This document shows positions 6,418-13,982 of a stretch of 21,891 bases of DNA, piece by piece. Under the pieces are notes generated by a model. That model was not told the origin of the DNA. It was given only the letters and a program-made list of their open reading frames with translations, and ran no database searches. The DNA comes from DAIRGB01 sp036794765 (GTDB lineage Bacteria; Patescibacteriota; JAHJAL01), in the NCBI GenBank assembly GCA_036794765.1, contig DAIRGB010000005.1, positions 1 to 21,891 on the forward strand, in the 5' to 3' direction. The first letter of the stretch is position 1; each line of letters opens with the position of its first letter. Made by a program: the position numbers and the translations under genes.

Positions 6418-6807
6418 ATGGGAATATTTAAAAGAATATTATTATTTTTTGATAAATTTGAAGATCATGTCAGGGCCGGCTTGAGTCGTCGGCCGCTTTT
6501 GTACTCGATTATTGGCGGAGTAGGAGTGGTTTTGTTTTGGCGAGGGGTGTGGATGATGGCTGATGATTTGTGGTTTATGACTGGACCGGTATCGACTTTG
6601 CTCGGGTTGTTGATTTTGATGGCAATAGGTTTATTGGTATCGGTTTTTGTCGGTGATAGTATAATTATCTCTGGATTGAAGAAAGAACAAAAAAGTTTTG
6701 AAAAGGCTCGTATGGAGATAGAAACGGAAAGCAAAAATATTGCTGATATCGAAACTGAAGTTAGAAGGATAAGAAGAAAAATTATCAAAGGTAAAAAAAA
6801 TTATTAA
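6418..6807 (+). CDS. Two-helix membrane protein with C-terminal coiled coil
   Basis: This 129-residue protein has a basic N-terminus (KRILLFFDKFEDHVRAGLSRRP), two hydrophobic helices at about 27-46 and 55-79, and a charged C-terminal helix from about 85 to the end with heptad-like spacing (LKKEQKSFEKARMEIETES and following), likely a coiled coil in the cytoplasm. It ends with a Lys/Arg cluster. I do not recognise the family. It is followed 12 bp later by a lipoprotein gene, so the two may be co-expressed. No SD precedes the ATG. Confidence 0.7.
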   Translation: MGIFKRILLFFDKFEDHVRAGLSRRPLLYSIIGGVGVVLFWRGVWMMADDLWFMTGPVSTLLGLLILMAIGLLVSVFVGDSIIISGLKKEQKSFEKARMEIETESKNIADIETEVRRIRRKIIKGKKNY

Positions 6808-6819
6808 TAAAAAAATCAT

Positions 6820-7914
6820 ATGTCAAATTGGAAAAAAATTGTTGTTTTGGTGGTAATGACTTTTATTTTTAGTGGTTGTCAATTTAATTATAATTTTGGT
6901 AATAAGGGTGTAAAAAACCAATCGCAGACAAATGGAGTGGTAAAAGAAGATATTAATGTATTAATTAAACAAGCTTTTAAAGATAAATATCCCGATTGGG
7001 AGATGAATAAAGTGAAAGTGCAAGTGGGAAAAAATTTGAATGATTATGCTAGTGGTGGAGTTAGTTTCGAAGATGAGATTGGTGGGGGATGGTGGTTGGC
7101 GGCGAAAGTGGCTGGAAAATGGAAAATTGTGGCTGATGGCAATGGGACGGTTTCTTGCTCGGATATTGAACCTTATGATTTTCCGTCAGATATGGCGCCG
7201 TATTGTTATGATGAGGAATCTGGAGAAATGATTGATCGCAAAACGGGGGCGCCCGAAGTTGATGATGAACAAGCGATAAAAAAAGCGTTGGAACTATATC
7301 ATGATTATCCGGAGGATAAGATTCTGGATTTTTATATTGATGATCAAACCGAAACTTTGGCCAAGGGTTCGGTGACTTATCAGAGTGAGGTCGGCGGCTG
7401 GTGGTTGGCGGTCAAAGAAGGTGGAGATTGGAATATTCTTACGACGGGGACAGATATAGTTGACTGTGATTTGATTAAGCCGTATTTTTTTCCCGGATAT
7501 ATGATAACTACATGTTATGATTTTAGAGAAGATCGGGTGGTTAATCGAGTTTCCAAACAGGATTTGGATGATATTTTGGATCAAATTGCCAATTATTCCG
7601 GTTTACAATTTGAACAAAAGGATGATGTGGAGTTTGATTGGATGGAGTCGGCTGGAAAAAAGACGATCAAGGGACGAGGAATGTCGATTTATGAAACAAA
7701 AGGAGACAATTTGTCAGAAGTTGAAAGATACTTTGAGGATTATGGTTTTGTAATGGATCAATACAATGTTGCCTCGGGGACGATAGTTGGTTTGGAGGGA
7801 TATGCAAGAGATACGATCGTATGTCAGATTCACCAGGCAATCTCGGGTGGGGCGGAGGCAATGCTGCAAGGTATTGGTGACTTGGATATTGAGGTCAGAT
7901 GCGGGACTATTTAG
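6820..7914 (+). CDS. Lipoprotein with two duplicated GWWLA domains
   Basis: The 364-residue product has a lipoprotein signal (IFSGC, Cys20). Two copies of a domain follow, with cores at about 81-131 and 184-234: each reads V-(F/Y)---E(I/V)GG-WWLA-K--G-W-I---G---V-C--I-PY-FP--M---CYD. Each core has a Cys pair (C113/C129 and C216/C232) that could form a disulfide outside the membrane. The C-terminal third (about 245-364) is different, starting with DLDDILDQIANYSGLQFEQ, and ends in a Cys-containing segment. WWLA-K-GKW patterns occur in uncharacterised lipoproteins of candidate-phyla bacteria; function is unknown. The gene is followed 19 bp later by the thermonuclease GTG start. Confidence 0.8.
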   Translation: MSNWKKIVVLVVMTFIFSGCQFNYNFGNKGVKNQSQTNGVVKEDINVLIKQAFKDKYPDWEMNKVKVQVGKNLNDYASGGVSFEDEIGGGWWLAAKVAGKWKIVADGNGTVSCSDIEPYDFPSDMAPYCYDEESGEMIDRKTGAPEVDDEQAIKKALELYHDYPEDKILDFYIDDQTETLAKGSVTYQSEVGGWWLAVKEGGDWNILTTGTDIVDCDLIKPYFFPGYMITTCYDFREDRVVNRVSKQDLDDILDQIANYSGLQFEQKDDVEFDWMESAGKKTIKGRGMSIYETKGDNLSEVERYFEDYGFVMDQYNVASGTIVGLEGYARDTIVCQIHQAISGGAEAMLQGIGDLDIEVRCGTI

Positions 7915-7933
7915 TTTGAAAAAAGGAGTGTCA

Positions 7934-8503
7934 GTGAGAAAAAATAAAGCCATAGTGTATCTAGTGGGTGTGTTTGTTTTTGGTTTGCTTTTGACTGCAG
8001 GTTTGGGAATGGCGATTGATCAATATTTTTCTCAGGTGAAAGGTGATTTTACATGGCTAAAAAATTTGACTCAAGCATGGAGTGATGAAAATAATGGCGT
8101 AAATTTTGTAACTAGAGTAATAGACGGTGACACCTTGGTAGTGATCGTTGATGGTCGGGAGGAAAAGATTAGATTAATAGGAATTGATACTCCTGAGTCG
8201 GTGGATCCGAGAAAAGACGTGGAATGTTTTGGTCTGGAAGCGTCTGAGGCTTTAAAAAAATTGGTAGAAAATAAATATGTTCGACTGGAAGTTGATCCGA
8301 CGCAGTCGGATCGTGATAAATATGGACGGTGGTTACGCTATGTGTGGCTAAATGAAGTCAATGTAAATTTTGAGATGATTGCCAATGGTTTTGCTTATGA
8401 GTATACTTATGACTTGCCATACAAATTTCAAATTGATTTTAAAAATGCCCAAAAGGAAGCTAAGGATAATAAGCGAGGGTTATGGGGAGAATGTGAAATA
8501 TAA
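7934..8503 (+). CDS. Membrane-anchored thermonuclease (SNase family)
   Basis: From GTG at 7934 the product has 189 residues: an N-terminal hydrophobic anchor or signal at about 7-27, then a staphylococcal-nuclease fold from about 57. Landmarks are VTRVIDGDTLVV, IRLIGIDTPES and DKYGRWLRYVWL. Residues aligned with the active site are Arg80, Asp85, Glu88 and Arg132 (SNase R35, D40, E43, R87), all present. Such enzymes cleave DNA and RNA with calcium; the anchor places it outside the membrane, where it could degrade extracellular nucleic acid for salvage (inference). An AAAAGGAG SD at 7921-7928 is five bases from the GTG, which decides the start although the frame is open back to 7787 inside the lipoprotein gene. 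Confidence 0.92.
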   Translation: MRKNKAIVYLVGVFVFGLLLTAGLGMAIDQYFSQVKGDFTWLKNLTQAWSDENNGVNFVTRVIDGDTLVVIVDGREEKIRLIGIDTPESVDPRKDVECFGLEASEALKKLVENKYVRLEVDPTQSDRDKYGRWLRYVWLNEVNVNFEMIANGFAYEYTYDLPYKFQIDFKNAQKEAKDNKRGLWGECEI

Positions 8504-8504
8504 T
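8499..8504 (+). promoter_or_regulatory. Consensus TATAAT five bases before a start codon
   Basis: A perfect -10 hexamer overlaps the stop codon of the nuclease gene and lies 5 bp before the HAD-phosphatase ATG, so a transcript from it would be leaderless. The -35 region is not recognisable, so this may be chance. Confidence 0.3.
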
Positions 8505-8509
8505 TTTTT

Positions 8510-9157
8510 ATGATTGTAAATAAAAAAACTAGAGCAGTGTTTTTCGATGTAGCCGGTACTTTGATTGAACAAAAATCCTGGTCTTTTTTGGCCGAAGGTT
8601 TGGGTTTGTTAAATGAATATAATCAGCTGGTTACAAGTTTGAAAAACAAAAAAATTGGTCAAAAAGATTTGAATCAAAAGTTATCAGTTTTGTTTACGCA
8701 AAATAAGTTGGTAAATAAAGAAGAGTTGAAAATTATTTTATCGGATTTTAATTTGAAAGTAGGGGCCAGGGACGCGATTGATTATTTAAAAAGTAAAAAT
8801 ATTGCCGTTTTTTTGGTTTCTGGAGCCAATCAAATACTGGTTGCCAAAGTAGCGGAAGTTTTGCAAGTAGATGGGTGGATGGCGGCGACTGAGTTTGTTT
8901 TTAATACTGATGGTCAACTGGTTGATGTCGTTAGAACACCCAATCAGGGTCAATGGAAGGTTGATCAGGTTTCCAAACTGATGTTGGAAAATGGGTGGAA
9001 AAAAAGTGAGGTGTTTTTTGTTGGTGACGGTTGGAATGATATTTATGTTTTTGATTATTTAAAAAGAGGAATTACTTTTGATTTTGGAAATTGGAATCTG
9101 AAAAGGAAGGCATATAGGGTAGTGTCTGGTTTGGCGGAAATTGCCAAAATAATCTAA
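8510..9157 (+). CDS. HAD-superfamily hydrolase, SerB-like (HAD-I)
   Basis: The 215-residue protein shows the four HAD motifs: I, FFDVAGTL with nucleophile Asp13; II, VSGANQ with Ser104; III, Lys150 in GQWKVDQ; IV, GDGWND with Asp173 and Asp177. A helical cap of about 70 residues lies between motifs I and II, as in phosphoserine-phosphatase-like (C1 cap) members. Motif I is DxAGT rather than DxDGT, so the usual acid/base Asp at position +2 is Ala15; DxAGT is known in phosphonatases, and the change suggests a different or weaker phosphatase chemistry. Substrate is unknown. It begins 6 bp after the nuclease gene with no SD. Confidence 0.85.
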   Translation: MIVNKKTRAVFFDVAGTLIEQKSWSFLAEGLGLLNEYNQLVTSLKNKKIGQKDLNQKLSVLFTQNKLVNKEELKIILSDFNLKVGARDAIDYLKSKNIAVFLVSGANQILVAKVAEVLQVDGWMAATEFVFNTDGQLVDVVRTPNQGQWKVDQVSKLMLENGWKKSEVFFVGDGWNDIYVFDYLKRGITFDFGNWNLKRKAYRVVSGLAEIAKII

Positions 9158-9201
9158 AAGACGTTATGATGGAGTGAGATAATAAATTTTAAAGGAGTAG
9201 T

Positions 9202-9693
9202 ATGAAAAAAGTTATTTTTATTTTTTCCGCTGTTTTGGCTTTGACTCTGATTGGATGTGAAGCAGATTTTAGTAAGGGAATAAATAAGGATTACAAGACT
9301 GGAATTTCTGTGACCAACGATGGTTTGTCATTTGATGAATATTATTTATCGGTTAATGGTGAGAGGTTGGAAAATAATGAGGTGAAGCTGGGCGAAAAGG
9401 TATATTTGAATTTTACTGGGGTGGATGGATTTGAAGAGGTAAATGGAGCGGTATTTCCGGGAGCGGCGATGCAAGTAACTGATCGTGACGGTAATCAGGT
9501 TCTGCAAGAAGTAGATTTATTTGCTGATTACAATACGAAAGGGGTAGATGTTGCCGATGCGGAAAATTTGAGTGTTTCTTTGATTGTTGGCGATCCGATG
9601 GTTGCCGGCGAAACTTATAATTGGAAGGTAAAATTTTGGGATAAAAAGGAAGCTGGTGAGATCAGGGCTGATTTGGATATAGAAGTAAAATAG
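9202..9693 (+). CDS. Lipoprotein of unknown function
   Basis: The 163-residue protein starts with MKKVIFIFSAVLALTLIGC, a lipoprotein signal with lipobox LIGC (Cys19). The mature part is acidic and rich in predicted beta strands (ISVTNDGLSFDEYYLSVNGE, VYLNFTGVDGF, YNWKVKFWDKKEAG, DLDIEVK), suggesting one immunoglobulin-like beta domain. I recognise no named family. The start is well supported by AAAGGAG at 9191-9197, four bases before the ATG. A GATAAT at 9176-9181 may be a -10 for this gene and the ferredoxin that follows 19 bp after the stop, but no clear -35 is present. Confidence 0.75.
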   Translation: MKKVIFIFSAVLALTLIGCEADFSKGINKDYKTGISVTNDGLSFDEYYLSVNGERLENNEVKLGEKVYLNFTGVDGFEEVNGAVFPGAAMQVTDRDGNQVLQEVDLFADYNTKGVDVADAENLSVSLIVGDPMVAGETYNWKVKFWDKKEAGEIRADLDIEVK

Positions 9694-9712
9694 TAAAAAT
9701 TGGAGAAAAAAT

Positions 9713-9931
9713 ATGAAGTTAATTATCAATAAAGAAATATGTGTTGGTTGTGGTAGTTGTGCTCAAGCATTTCCGGAGGTGTTTAAATTGGGCGAAGATG
9801 GTAAGTCGGAGGTTGTGGGTGAATTGTCGAAAAAAACGGAAGAAGAGTTGGTGGAGATGGCTTCTTATTGTCCGGTAGAAGCGATTGAAGTATTTGATGA
9901 TGCTGGCAAAAAAGTATTTCCCAGTAATTAA
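9713..9931 (+). CDS. Single-cluster [4Fe-4S] ferredoxin
   Basis: The 72-residue acidic protein has C10-x2-C13-x2-C16 (CVGCGSC) and a fourth Cys at 53 in YCPVEAI, the ligand set for one [4Fe-4S] cluster. The second-cluster Cys expected after the first motif is replaced (AQAFP instead of xxxCP), as in monocluster ferredoxins of Bacillus or Thermotoga type. It is a cytosolic electron carrier. The ferredoxin-reductase-like flavoprotein at 15624-16328 is a candidate partner, but they are in different transcription units. A short SD-like GGAG (9703-9706) precedes the ATG. Confidence 0.92.
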   Translation: MKLIINKEICVGCGSCAQAFPEVFKLGEDGKSEVVGELSKKTEEELVEMASYCPVEAIEVFDDAGKKVFPSN

Positions 9932-10016
9932 AAAATTGTCAGAGGATGCGTTTTTATGATCTTTTTATCTTTAATGTGAGACGGTAATGGCTGCCGGCCG
10001 AAAGAGGAGAAAAAAT

Positions 10017-10895
10017 ATGAAAAAGTTTTTGTGGTTATTTTTATTGTTTTTTGTTTTGACAGGTTGTAATAATCCTTGGAAAAAAGATGATCGCCTAGTG
10101 ATTGTTTCGACGATATATCCTTTGAAAGATATTGTTGGGCAAATTGGAGGGAGTCGAGTGAGGTCAGAGGTTCTTATTCCGCCGGGAAGTTCTGGACACA
10201 CTTATGAGCCAAAACCAAGTGATGTTCAAAAAATGGTAGAAGCGGATATTGTTTTGGTAGTAGGAGCGGGTTTGGACGATTGGGCAAAAAAAATTGCACT
10301 AGATTCTGGAGTTGATCAGAATAAATTTATTGATGTCAGTCAGTTGGTAGAATTGAGAAATTTCCCGGATTCTTCGGAGGAAAAAGGAAAAGTGGATCCG
10401 CATTATTGGCTAAGTCCAAAAAGGGTGCAGCAGTTTTTTCCCAAATTGACTGAGGAAATAATCAAAAGAGATTCGGTCAATAAAGTTGTTTATGAGACCA
10501 ATAGTAATGATTTTGGGATTGATCTAAAAAAAATTGATGAGGAAATAACAGCAGCGACGACAAAATTTGTTAGTAAAGACATAGTGACTTTCCATGAAGG
10601 TTTTGGATACTTGGCGGCTGACTATGGTTTAAATGTTGTGGGGACGATTGAACCTATTTCTGGGTCGGAGCCGACGGCGGCGCAGATTCAAAATATTATC
10701 GATCAAATTAAAAATTTACAGATTAAGGCGGTGTTTTCTGAACCTCAGTTGTCTTCCAAAGTGACAGAAACTATCAAAAATGATTTGGGGATTGATGTTG
10801 GTGTTTTGGATCCTTTGGGTGGGATCGAGGGACGGGGTACTTATATTTCTTTAATGAAGTACAATTTGCTCGAGTTGAAGAGATTTTTGGATTAA
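10017..10895 (+). CDS. znuA: Zinc/manganese ABC transporter substrate-binding lipoprotein
   Basis: The 292-residue protein has a lipoprotein signal (VLTGC, Cys17) and the cluster-9 metal-binding fold. Metal ligands can be read directly: His61 (SGHTYEP), His129 (DPHYWLSP), His193 (FHEGFGY) and Asp265 (VLDPLGG), the three-His plus acid set. EPQLSS is a further family motif. It lacks the long His-rich loop of proteobacterial ZnuA. It captures Zn(II) or Mn(II) outside the membrane and delivers it to the permease. An AAGAGGAG SD at 10002-10009 fixes the ATG at 10017 over an in-frame upstream start. The ATPase and permease genes follow within 9 and 22 bp. Zinc is favoured by the general sequence but manganese cannot be excluded. 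Confidence 0.92.
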   Translation: MKKFLWLFLLFFVLTGCNNPWKKDDRLVIVSTIYPLKDIVGQIGGSRVRSEVLIPPGSSGHTYEPKPSDVQKMVEADIVLVVGAGLDDWAKKIALDSGVDQNKFIDVSQLVELRNFPDSSEEKGKVDPHYWLSPKRVQQFFPKLTEEIIKRDSVNKVVYETNSNDFGIDLKKIDEEITAATTKFVSKDIVTFHEGFGYLAADYGLNVVGTIEPISGSEPTAAQIQNIIDQIKNLQIKAVFSEPQLSSKVTETIKNDLGIDVGVLDPLGGIEGRGTYISLMKYNLLELKRFLD

Positions 10896-10904
10896 TTTTG
10901 TTGT

Positions 10905-11612
10905 ATGAAAAGTGCAATTTTAAAAGTTAGTAATTTGTCGGTGGTGTTGGATGGCAACTCGATTTTAGACAAGATTAGTTTTTCTTTGCCAGCTGGAGAA
11001 TTGTTGATGCTGTTGGGGCCAAATGGTGCTGGAAAAAGTGTTTTGGTAAAGGCTATATTGGGAGTAGTGCCATATTCTGGTAGAATAAATTATTCTTTTC
11101 AACAAAAAGATGATAGAAAAAAGATTGGATATGTTCCTCAGTATATAGATTTTGATCGTTCTATTCCTTTGACGGTGTTTGAGGTGGTAGAATTTGGTTT
11201 ATTGGGTTTGAAAATTGCAAATTTTCGGCGAGAGATTGGGGAGATGATTAGTTTAGTAGGTCTTAAAGGAAAAGAAAATGATAGTTTTGGTTCTTTGTCC
11301 GGAGGGCAGGCTAGACGAGCTTTGATTGCTCAAGCGATGATTGGGAGGCCGAGGTTGTTGATTTTAGACGAACCGATGGCAGGAGTAGATTTGATAGGTG
11401 AAAAGACATTTTATGAAACTTTGTCTAGTTGGAAAAAAGAAAATGATATGTCGATTATTTTAGTGTCCCATGATTACAATTTGGTCAATAAAATGGCTGA
11501 TAAAGTTTTGTGTTTGAATAAACAGATGGTTTGTTTTTCTACTCCGGAAAATATGTCCGGTGATTCCTTTGAAAAATTATTTGGACACAAAGCTATGATT
11601 CATCGTCATTAA
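10905..11612 (+). CDS. znuC: Zinc/manganese ABC transporter ATP-binding protein
   Basis: The 235-residue ATPase shows Walker A GPNGAGKS (38-45), Q-loop in GYVPQYIDFD, signature LSGGQ (131-135), Walker B LLILDEP (151-157) with catalytic Glu156, and H-loop His189 in VSHD. The C-terminus (LFGHKAMIHRH) ends with several His, common in ZnuC/MntB-type ATPases and possibly able to bind the metal. It energises import through the permease encoded immediately downstream. There is no SD at its ATG, 9 bp after the substrate-binding gene, so coupled translation is likely. Confidence 0.93.
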   Translation: MKSAILKVSNLSVVLDGNSILDKISFSLPAGELLMLLGPNGAGKSVLVKAILGVVPYSGRINYSFQQKDDRKKIGYVPQYIDFDRSIPLTVFEVVEFGLLGLKIANFRREIGEMISLVGLKGKENDSFGSLSGGQARRALIAQAMIGRPRLLILDEPMAGVDLIGEKTFYETLSSWKKENDMSIILVSHDYNLVNKMADKVLCLNKQMVCFSTPENMSGDSFEKLFGHKAMIHRH

Positions 11613-11634
11613 AATTTTAAAGAAGATTGAAGAG

Positions 11635-12438
11635 ATGGAAATAGGTGAATTAATAAATTATCCTTTTTGGCAGAGAGCTTTGCTGGCAGCTTGTTGGTTG
11701 GGGTTGGTTTATGGTTTGTGGGGTTCGGTAGTAGTAGCGAGAAGGATGGCTTTTTTTGCTGATGCAATTTCTCATGGGGCTCTGACCGGAATTGCAATGG
11801 GGATATTGTTGGGAGTGATGCCGATTTGGGTGGCTTTATTGGTTGGAGTATTGATAGCAGTGATGACGGTTTATATAAAAAACAGGACCAAATTGAATTT
11901 TGATACGGTTTTGGGTTTGTTTTTGCCGTTTTCAATGGCTCTAGGAGTTATTTTGTTGAGTTTTAAGCGAGAGTATGTTCCTGATTTGATGAGTTTTTTA
12001 TTTGGAAATATCTTGACTGTTGGTTGGAATGATTTGTGGTTGCAAATATTTGTTGGCTTGGGTTCAATTTTGTGGTTATTGATAAATTATCGAAAAATAA
12101 TATTGCAGTCTTTTGATCGAGGTTTGGCGGTGTCACTGGGGATTGAGGCGGAAAAGGAGGAATATTATTTGTCGATATTGTTGAGTTTGATTGTGGTAGT
12201 TGGGATAAAGGCGGTGGGGATTGTTTTGGTTGGGGCCTTATTGGTGATACCGGCGGTAACGGCGAGAAATATGGCGAAAAATTTTCGACAAATGATGATT
12301 TTGTCCGGTGTGGTTGGTGTTGTAAGCGGTGTTATTGGTATGGCGGGTGCAGCTTGGTTGGATTTGCCATCTGGCGCGGTTATTGTGGTAGTATCAATGT
12401 TGTTTTTTATACTATCTTTTTTTATGGTAAAAAAATAA
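11635..12438 (+). CDS. znuB: Zinc/manganese ABC transporter permease
   Basis: The 267-residue protein has the ABC-3 permease pattern: about seven to eight hydrophobic segments, FADAISHGALTGIA near residue 40 (the FxDAxSHxxLxG signature), MSFLFGNIL, and LVGALLVIPAVTAR, the conserved segment contacting the ATPase. Length is normal. It forms the membrane channel for metal uptake together with the ATPase and lipoprotein encoded upstream. The hydroxyacid dehydrogenase gene starts 27 bp after its stop with its own SD, so the transcript may continue. Confidence 0.93.
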   Translation: MEIGELINYPFWQRALLAACWLGLVYGLWGSVVVARRMAFFADAISHGALTGIAMGILLGVMPIWVALLVGVLIAVMTVYIKNRTKLNFDTVLGLFLPFSMALGVILLSFKREYVPDLMSFLFGNILTVGWNDLWLQIFVGLGSILWLLINYRKIILQSFDRGLAVSLGIEAEKEEYYLSILLSLIVVVGIKAVGIVLVGALLVIPAVTARNMAKNFRQMMILSGVVGVVSGVIGMAGAAWLDLPSGAVIVVVSMLFFILSFFMVKK

Positions 12439-12465
12439 TATTTGGATAATAATTTGGGAGAGACA

Positions 12466-13485
12466 ATGAGAATATTGTGTTGTGAAATAAAAAAGAAGTG
12501 CAATGATCTGGATTGGGAAGGGAAATATTTGCAGGATTCGTTGGCTGGTCAAGAAGAGGTGTTTTTTTCTGAAAACACGATAAATGATTATGCTGATGAT
12601 CTTTCGGGCGTGGAAGTTTTGTCTGTTTTTGTTCATTCAAGAGTTGACCAGGCCGTTATTGATAGAATGCCTGCTTTGAAATTGGTAGTGACGCGTTCTA
12701 CTGGTTATGATCATGTTGATATCGCTTATTGTCAGCAGAAAGGGATTGCGGTTTGTAATGTTCCGTTTTATGGAGAAAATACCGTTGCTGAATATGCTTT
12801 TTCTTTGTTGGCAACTTTGGCGCGCAAGACATATGAGGCCAGAGATCGGATGATTAGAAGTAATTTTGAAGTAGATGATTTGATGGGTTTTGATTTGAAG
12901 GATAAAACTTTTGGAATAATTGGCGGTGGTCATATTGGAATATATGCTGCCAAAATTGCTCGGGGATATTCTATGAAAGTTTTGGTTTTTGATGTTAAAC
13001 CACAGGAGAATTTGGCCCGAGAATATGGTTTTGAATATGCTGATCTTGATACCTTGTATAAACAGTCGGATATCATCAGTTTGCATGTGCCATTGATTCC
13101 ACCGACGAAGCATATGATAAACAAGGAGGCTTTTGAGAAGATGAAGGACGGGGTGGTGTTGATAAATACCGCTCGGGGTGGGGTAGTAGATACGTCGGCA
13201 ATGGTTGAGGCGTTGGATAGTGGAAAATTGGCTGGTGCTTGTATTGATGTTTTAGAGGAAGAAGAGTTGCTGACCAACGAAAAAAGCGATGTAGATGATG
13301 TTCAGGAGATTGAGAAACTTAGATTGGCGTTGGAAGGTCATATTTTGATGGATCATCCAAGAGTAGTAATGACATTTCATAATGCTTTTAATACGATTGA
13401 AGGACGAAAGAGAATTTTGGACACGACCGTGGATAATGTTAATGGTTTTATAAAAGGAGAGGTAATCAATCAAGTGAATAAGTAA
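12466..13485 (+). CDS. D-2-hydroxyacid dehydrogenase, D-lactate dehydrogenase type
   Basis: The 339-residue protein matches the NAD-dependent D-isomer 2-hydroxyacid dehydrogenases: substrate-domain signatures STGYDHVDI and NVPFYGENTVAEYA, nucleotide motif GGGHIG (153-158) with Asp176 at the end of the second strand, which favours NAD over NADP, and catalytic Arg237 (NTARGG), a Glu in DVLEEEE (about 264-266) and His305 (TFHNAF). It probably reduces pyruvate to D-lactate, regenerating NAD in fermentation; related 2-ketoacids are possible. A GGGAG SD at 12456-12460 sets the ATG at 12466. No terminator is visible between its stop and the Fur-operon promoter 17 bp later, so read-through into that operon is possible. 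Confidence 0.9.
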   Translation: MRILCCEIKKKCNDLDWEGKYLQDSLAGQEEVFFSENTINDYADDLSGVEVLSVFVHSRVDQAVIDRMPALKLVVTRSTGYDHVDIAYCQQKGIAVCNVPFYGENTVAEYAFSLLATLARKTYEARDRMIRSNFEVDDLMGFDLKDKTFGIIGGGHIGIYAAKIARGYSMKVLVFDVKPQENLAREYGFEYADLDTLYKQSDIISLHVPLIPPTKHMINKEAFEKMKDGVVLINTARGGVVDTSAMVEALDSGKLAGACIDVLEEEELLTNEKSDVDDVQEIEKLRLALEGHILMDHPRVVMTFHNAFNTIEGRKRILDTTVDNVNGFIKGEVINQVNK

Positions 13486-13501
13486 AATTTTTGATGTTTT
13501 T

Positions 13502-13530
13502 TTGACAAATGTTTGTTCTGTAGTTAAAAT
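13502..13530 (+). promoter_or_regulatory. Consensus sigma-70 promoter of the Fur/Fe-S operon
   Basis: A perfect -35 (TTGACA, 13502-13507), a 17-bp spacer and -10 TAAAAT (13525-13530) give the best promoter in the window. Transcription should start near 13537, inside the Fur-box palindrome, about 30 bp before the ATG. Confidence 0.88.
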
Positions 13531-13532
13531 TG

Positions 13533-13559
13533 GATTATTGATAATCATTATCAATAATC
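13533..13559. promoter_or_regulatory. Fur box (27-bp palindrome) over the transcription start
   Basis: Thirteen-base arms (13533-13545 and 13547-13559) are perfect reverse complements around a central C at 13546. The core TTGATAATCATTATCAA closely follows the classical Fur consensus GATAAT-GATTATC family of sites. It lies immediately downstream of the -10 and 7 bp before the start codon of the Fur-family gene, so bound repressor would cover the start site and block transcription. Direct autoregulation is inferred. Confidence 0.88.
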
Positions 13560-13566
13560 TTTTTTT

Positions 13567-13959
13567 ATGACAAAAAAACGGGCAACTGATCAAAAAAAAG
13601 TGATTTTGAAAGTTTTACAGGAGAGTTTAGAACATTTGACGGCGGATGAAGTATATAAGAGATCTAGAAAGATATTGTCATCAATCGGTGTAGCTACGGT
13701 TTACCGTAACTTGGATGAGATGGTTAATCAAAAGCTTATTGATGAGGTATATGTTGCTGGTCAACCCAAATGGTACGAAATAAAAAAAGGAGGTTACCAT
13801 GGCCATACTTTTTGTGAAAAATGTTTGAAATTGGGAGAAATCGCTAGTTGTTGTTTGTGTTCAACCAAAAACAAATTGCAGCAATGGGATGATTTTGAAG
13901 GTAGGGAGTGGCGTTTTTTGATTGTTGGAAAATGTAAAAAATGTTTGGAAAAATATTGA
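13567..13959 (+). CDS. Fur-family metalloregulator
   Basis: The 130-residue protein has a winged-helix N-terminal half (HLTADEVYKRSRK, then IGVATVYRNLDEMVNQKLI with the recognition helix) and the Fur dimerisation/metal half. Ligand candidates are H78-x-H80, C83-x2-C86 (structural zinc site), an extra cluster C95, C96, C98, and C123-x2-C126 (KCKKC) at the C-terminus. The additional Cys are more than classical Fur usually has. It should act as a dimeric repressor responding to Fe(II) or a related metal. The Fe-S genes downstream and the Fur-type operator just upstream favour iron over zinc or peroxide sensing. No SD precedes the ATG. It heads a six-gene operon. Confidence 0.88.
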   Translation: MTKKRATDQKKVILKVLQESLEHLTADEVYKRSRKILSSIGVATVYRNLDEMVNQKLIDEVYVAGQPKWYEIKKGGYHGHTFCEKCLKLGEIASCCLCSTKNKLQQWDDFEGREWRFLIVGKCKKCLEKY

Positions 13960-13982
13960 TTGAGTTTAGATAATTTTTTGTC

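Noticed and set aside
12637..13113. 158-codon minus-strand open frame
   Set aside because: It is antisense to the catalytic core of the hydroxyacid dehydrogenase and shows no motif of its own.
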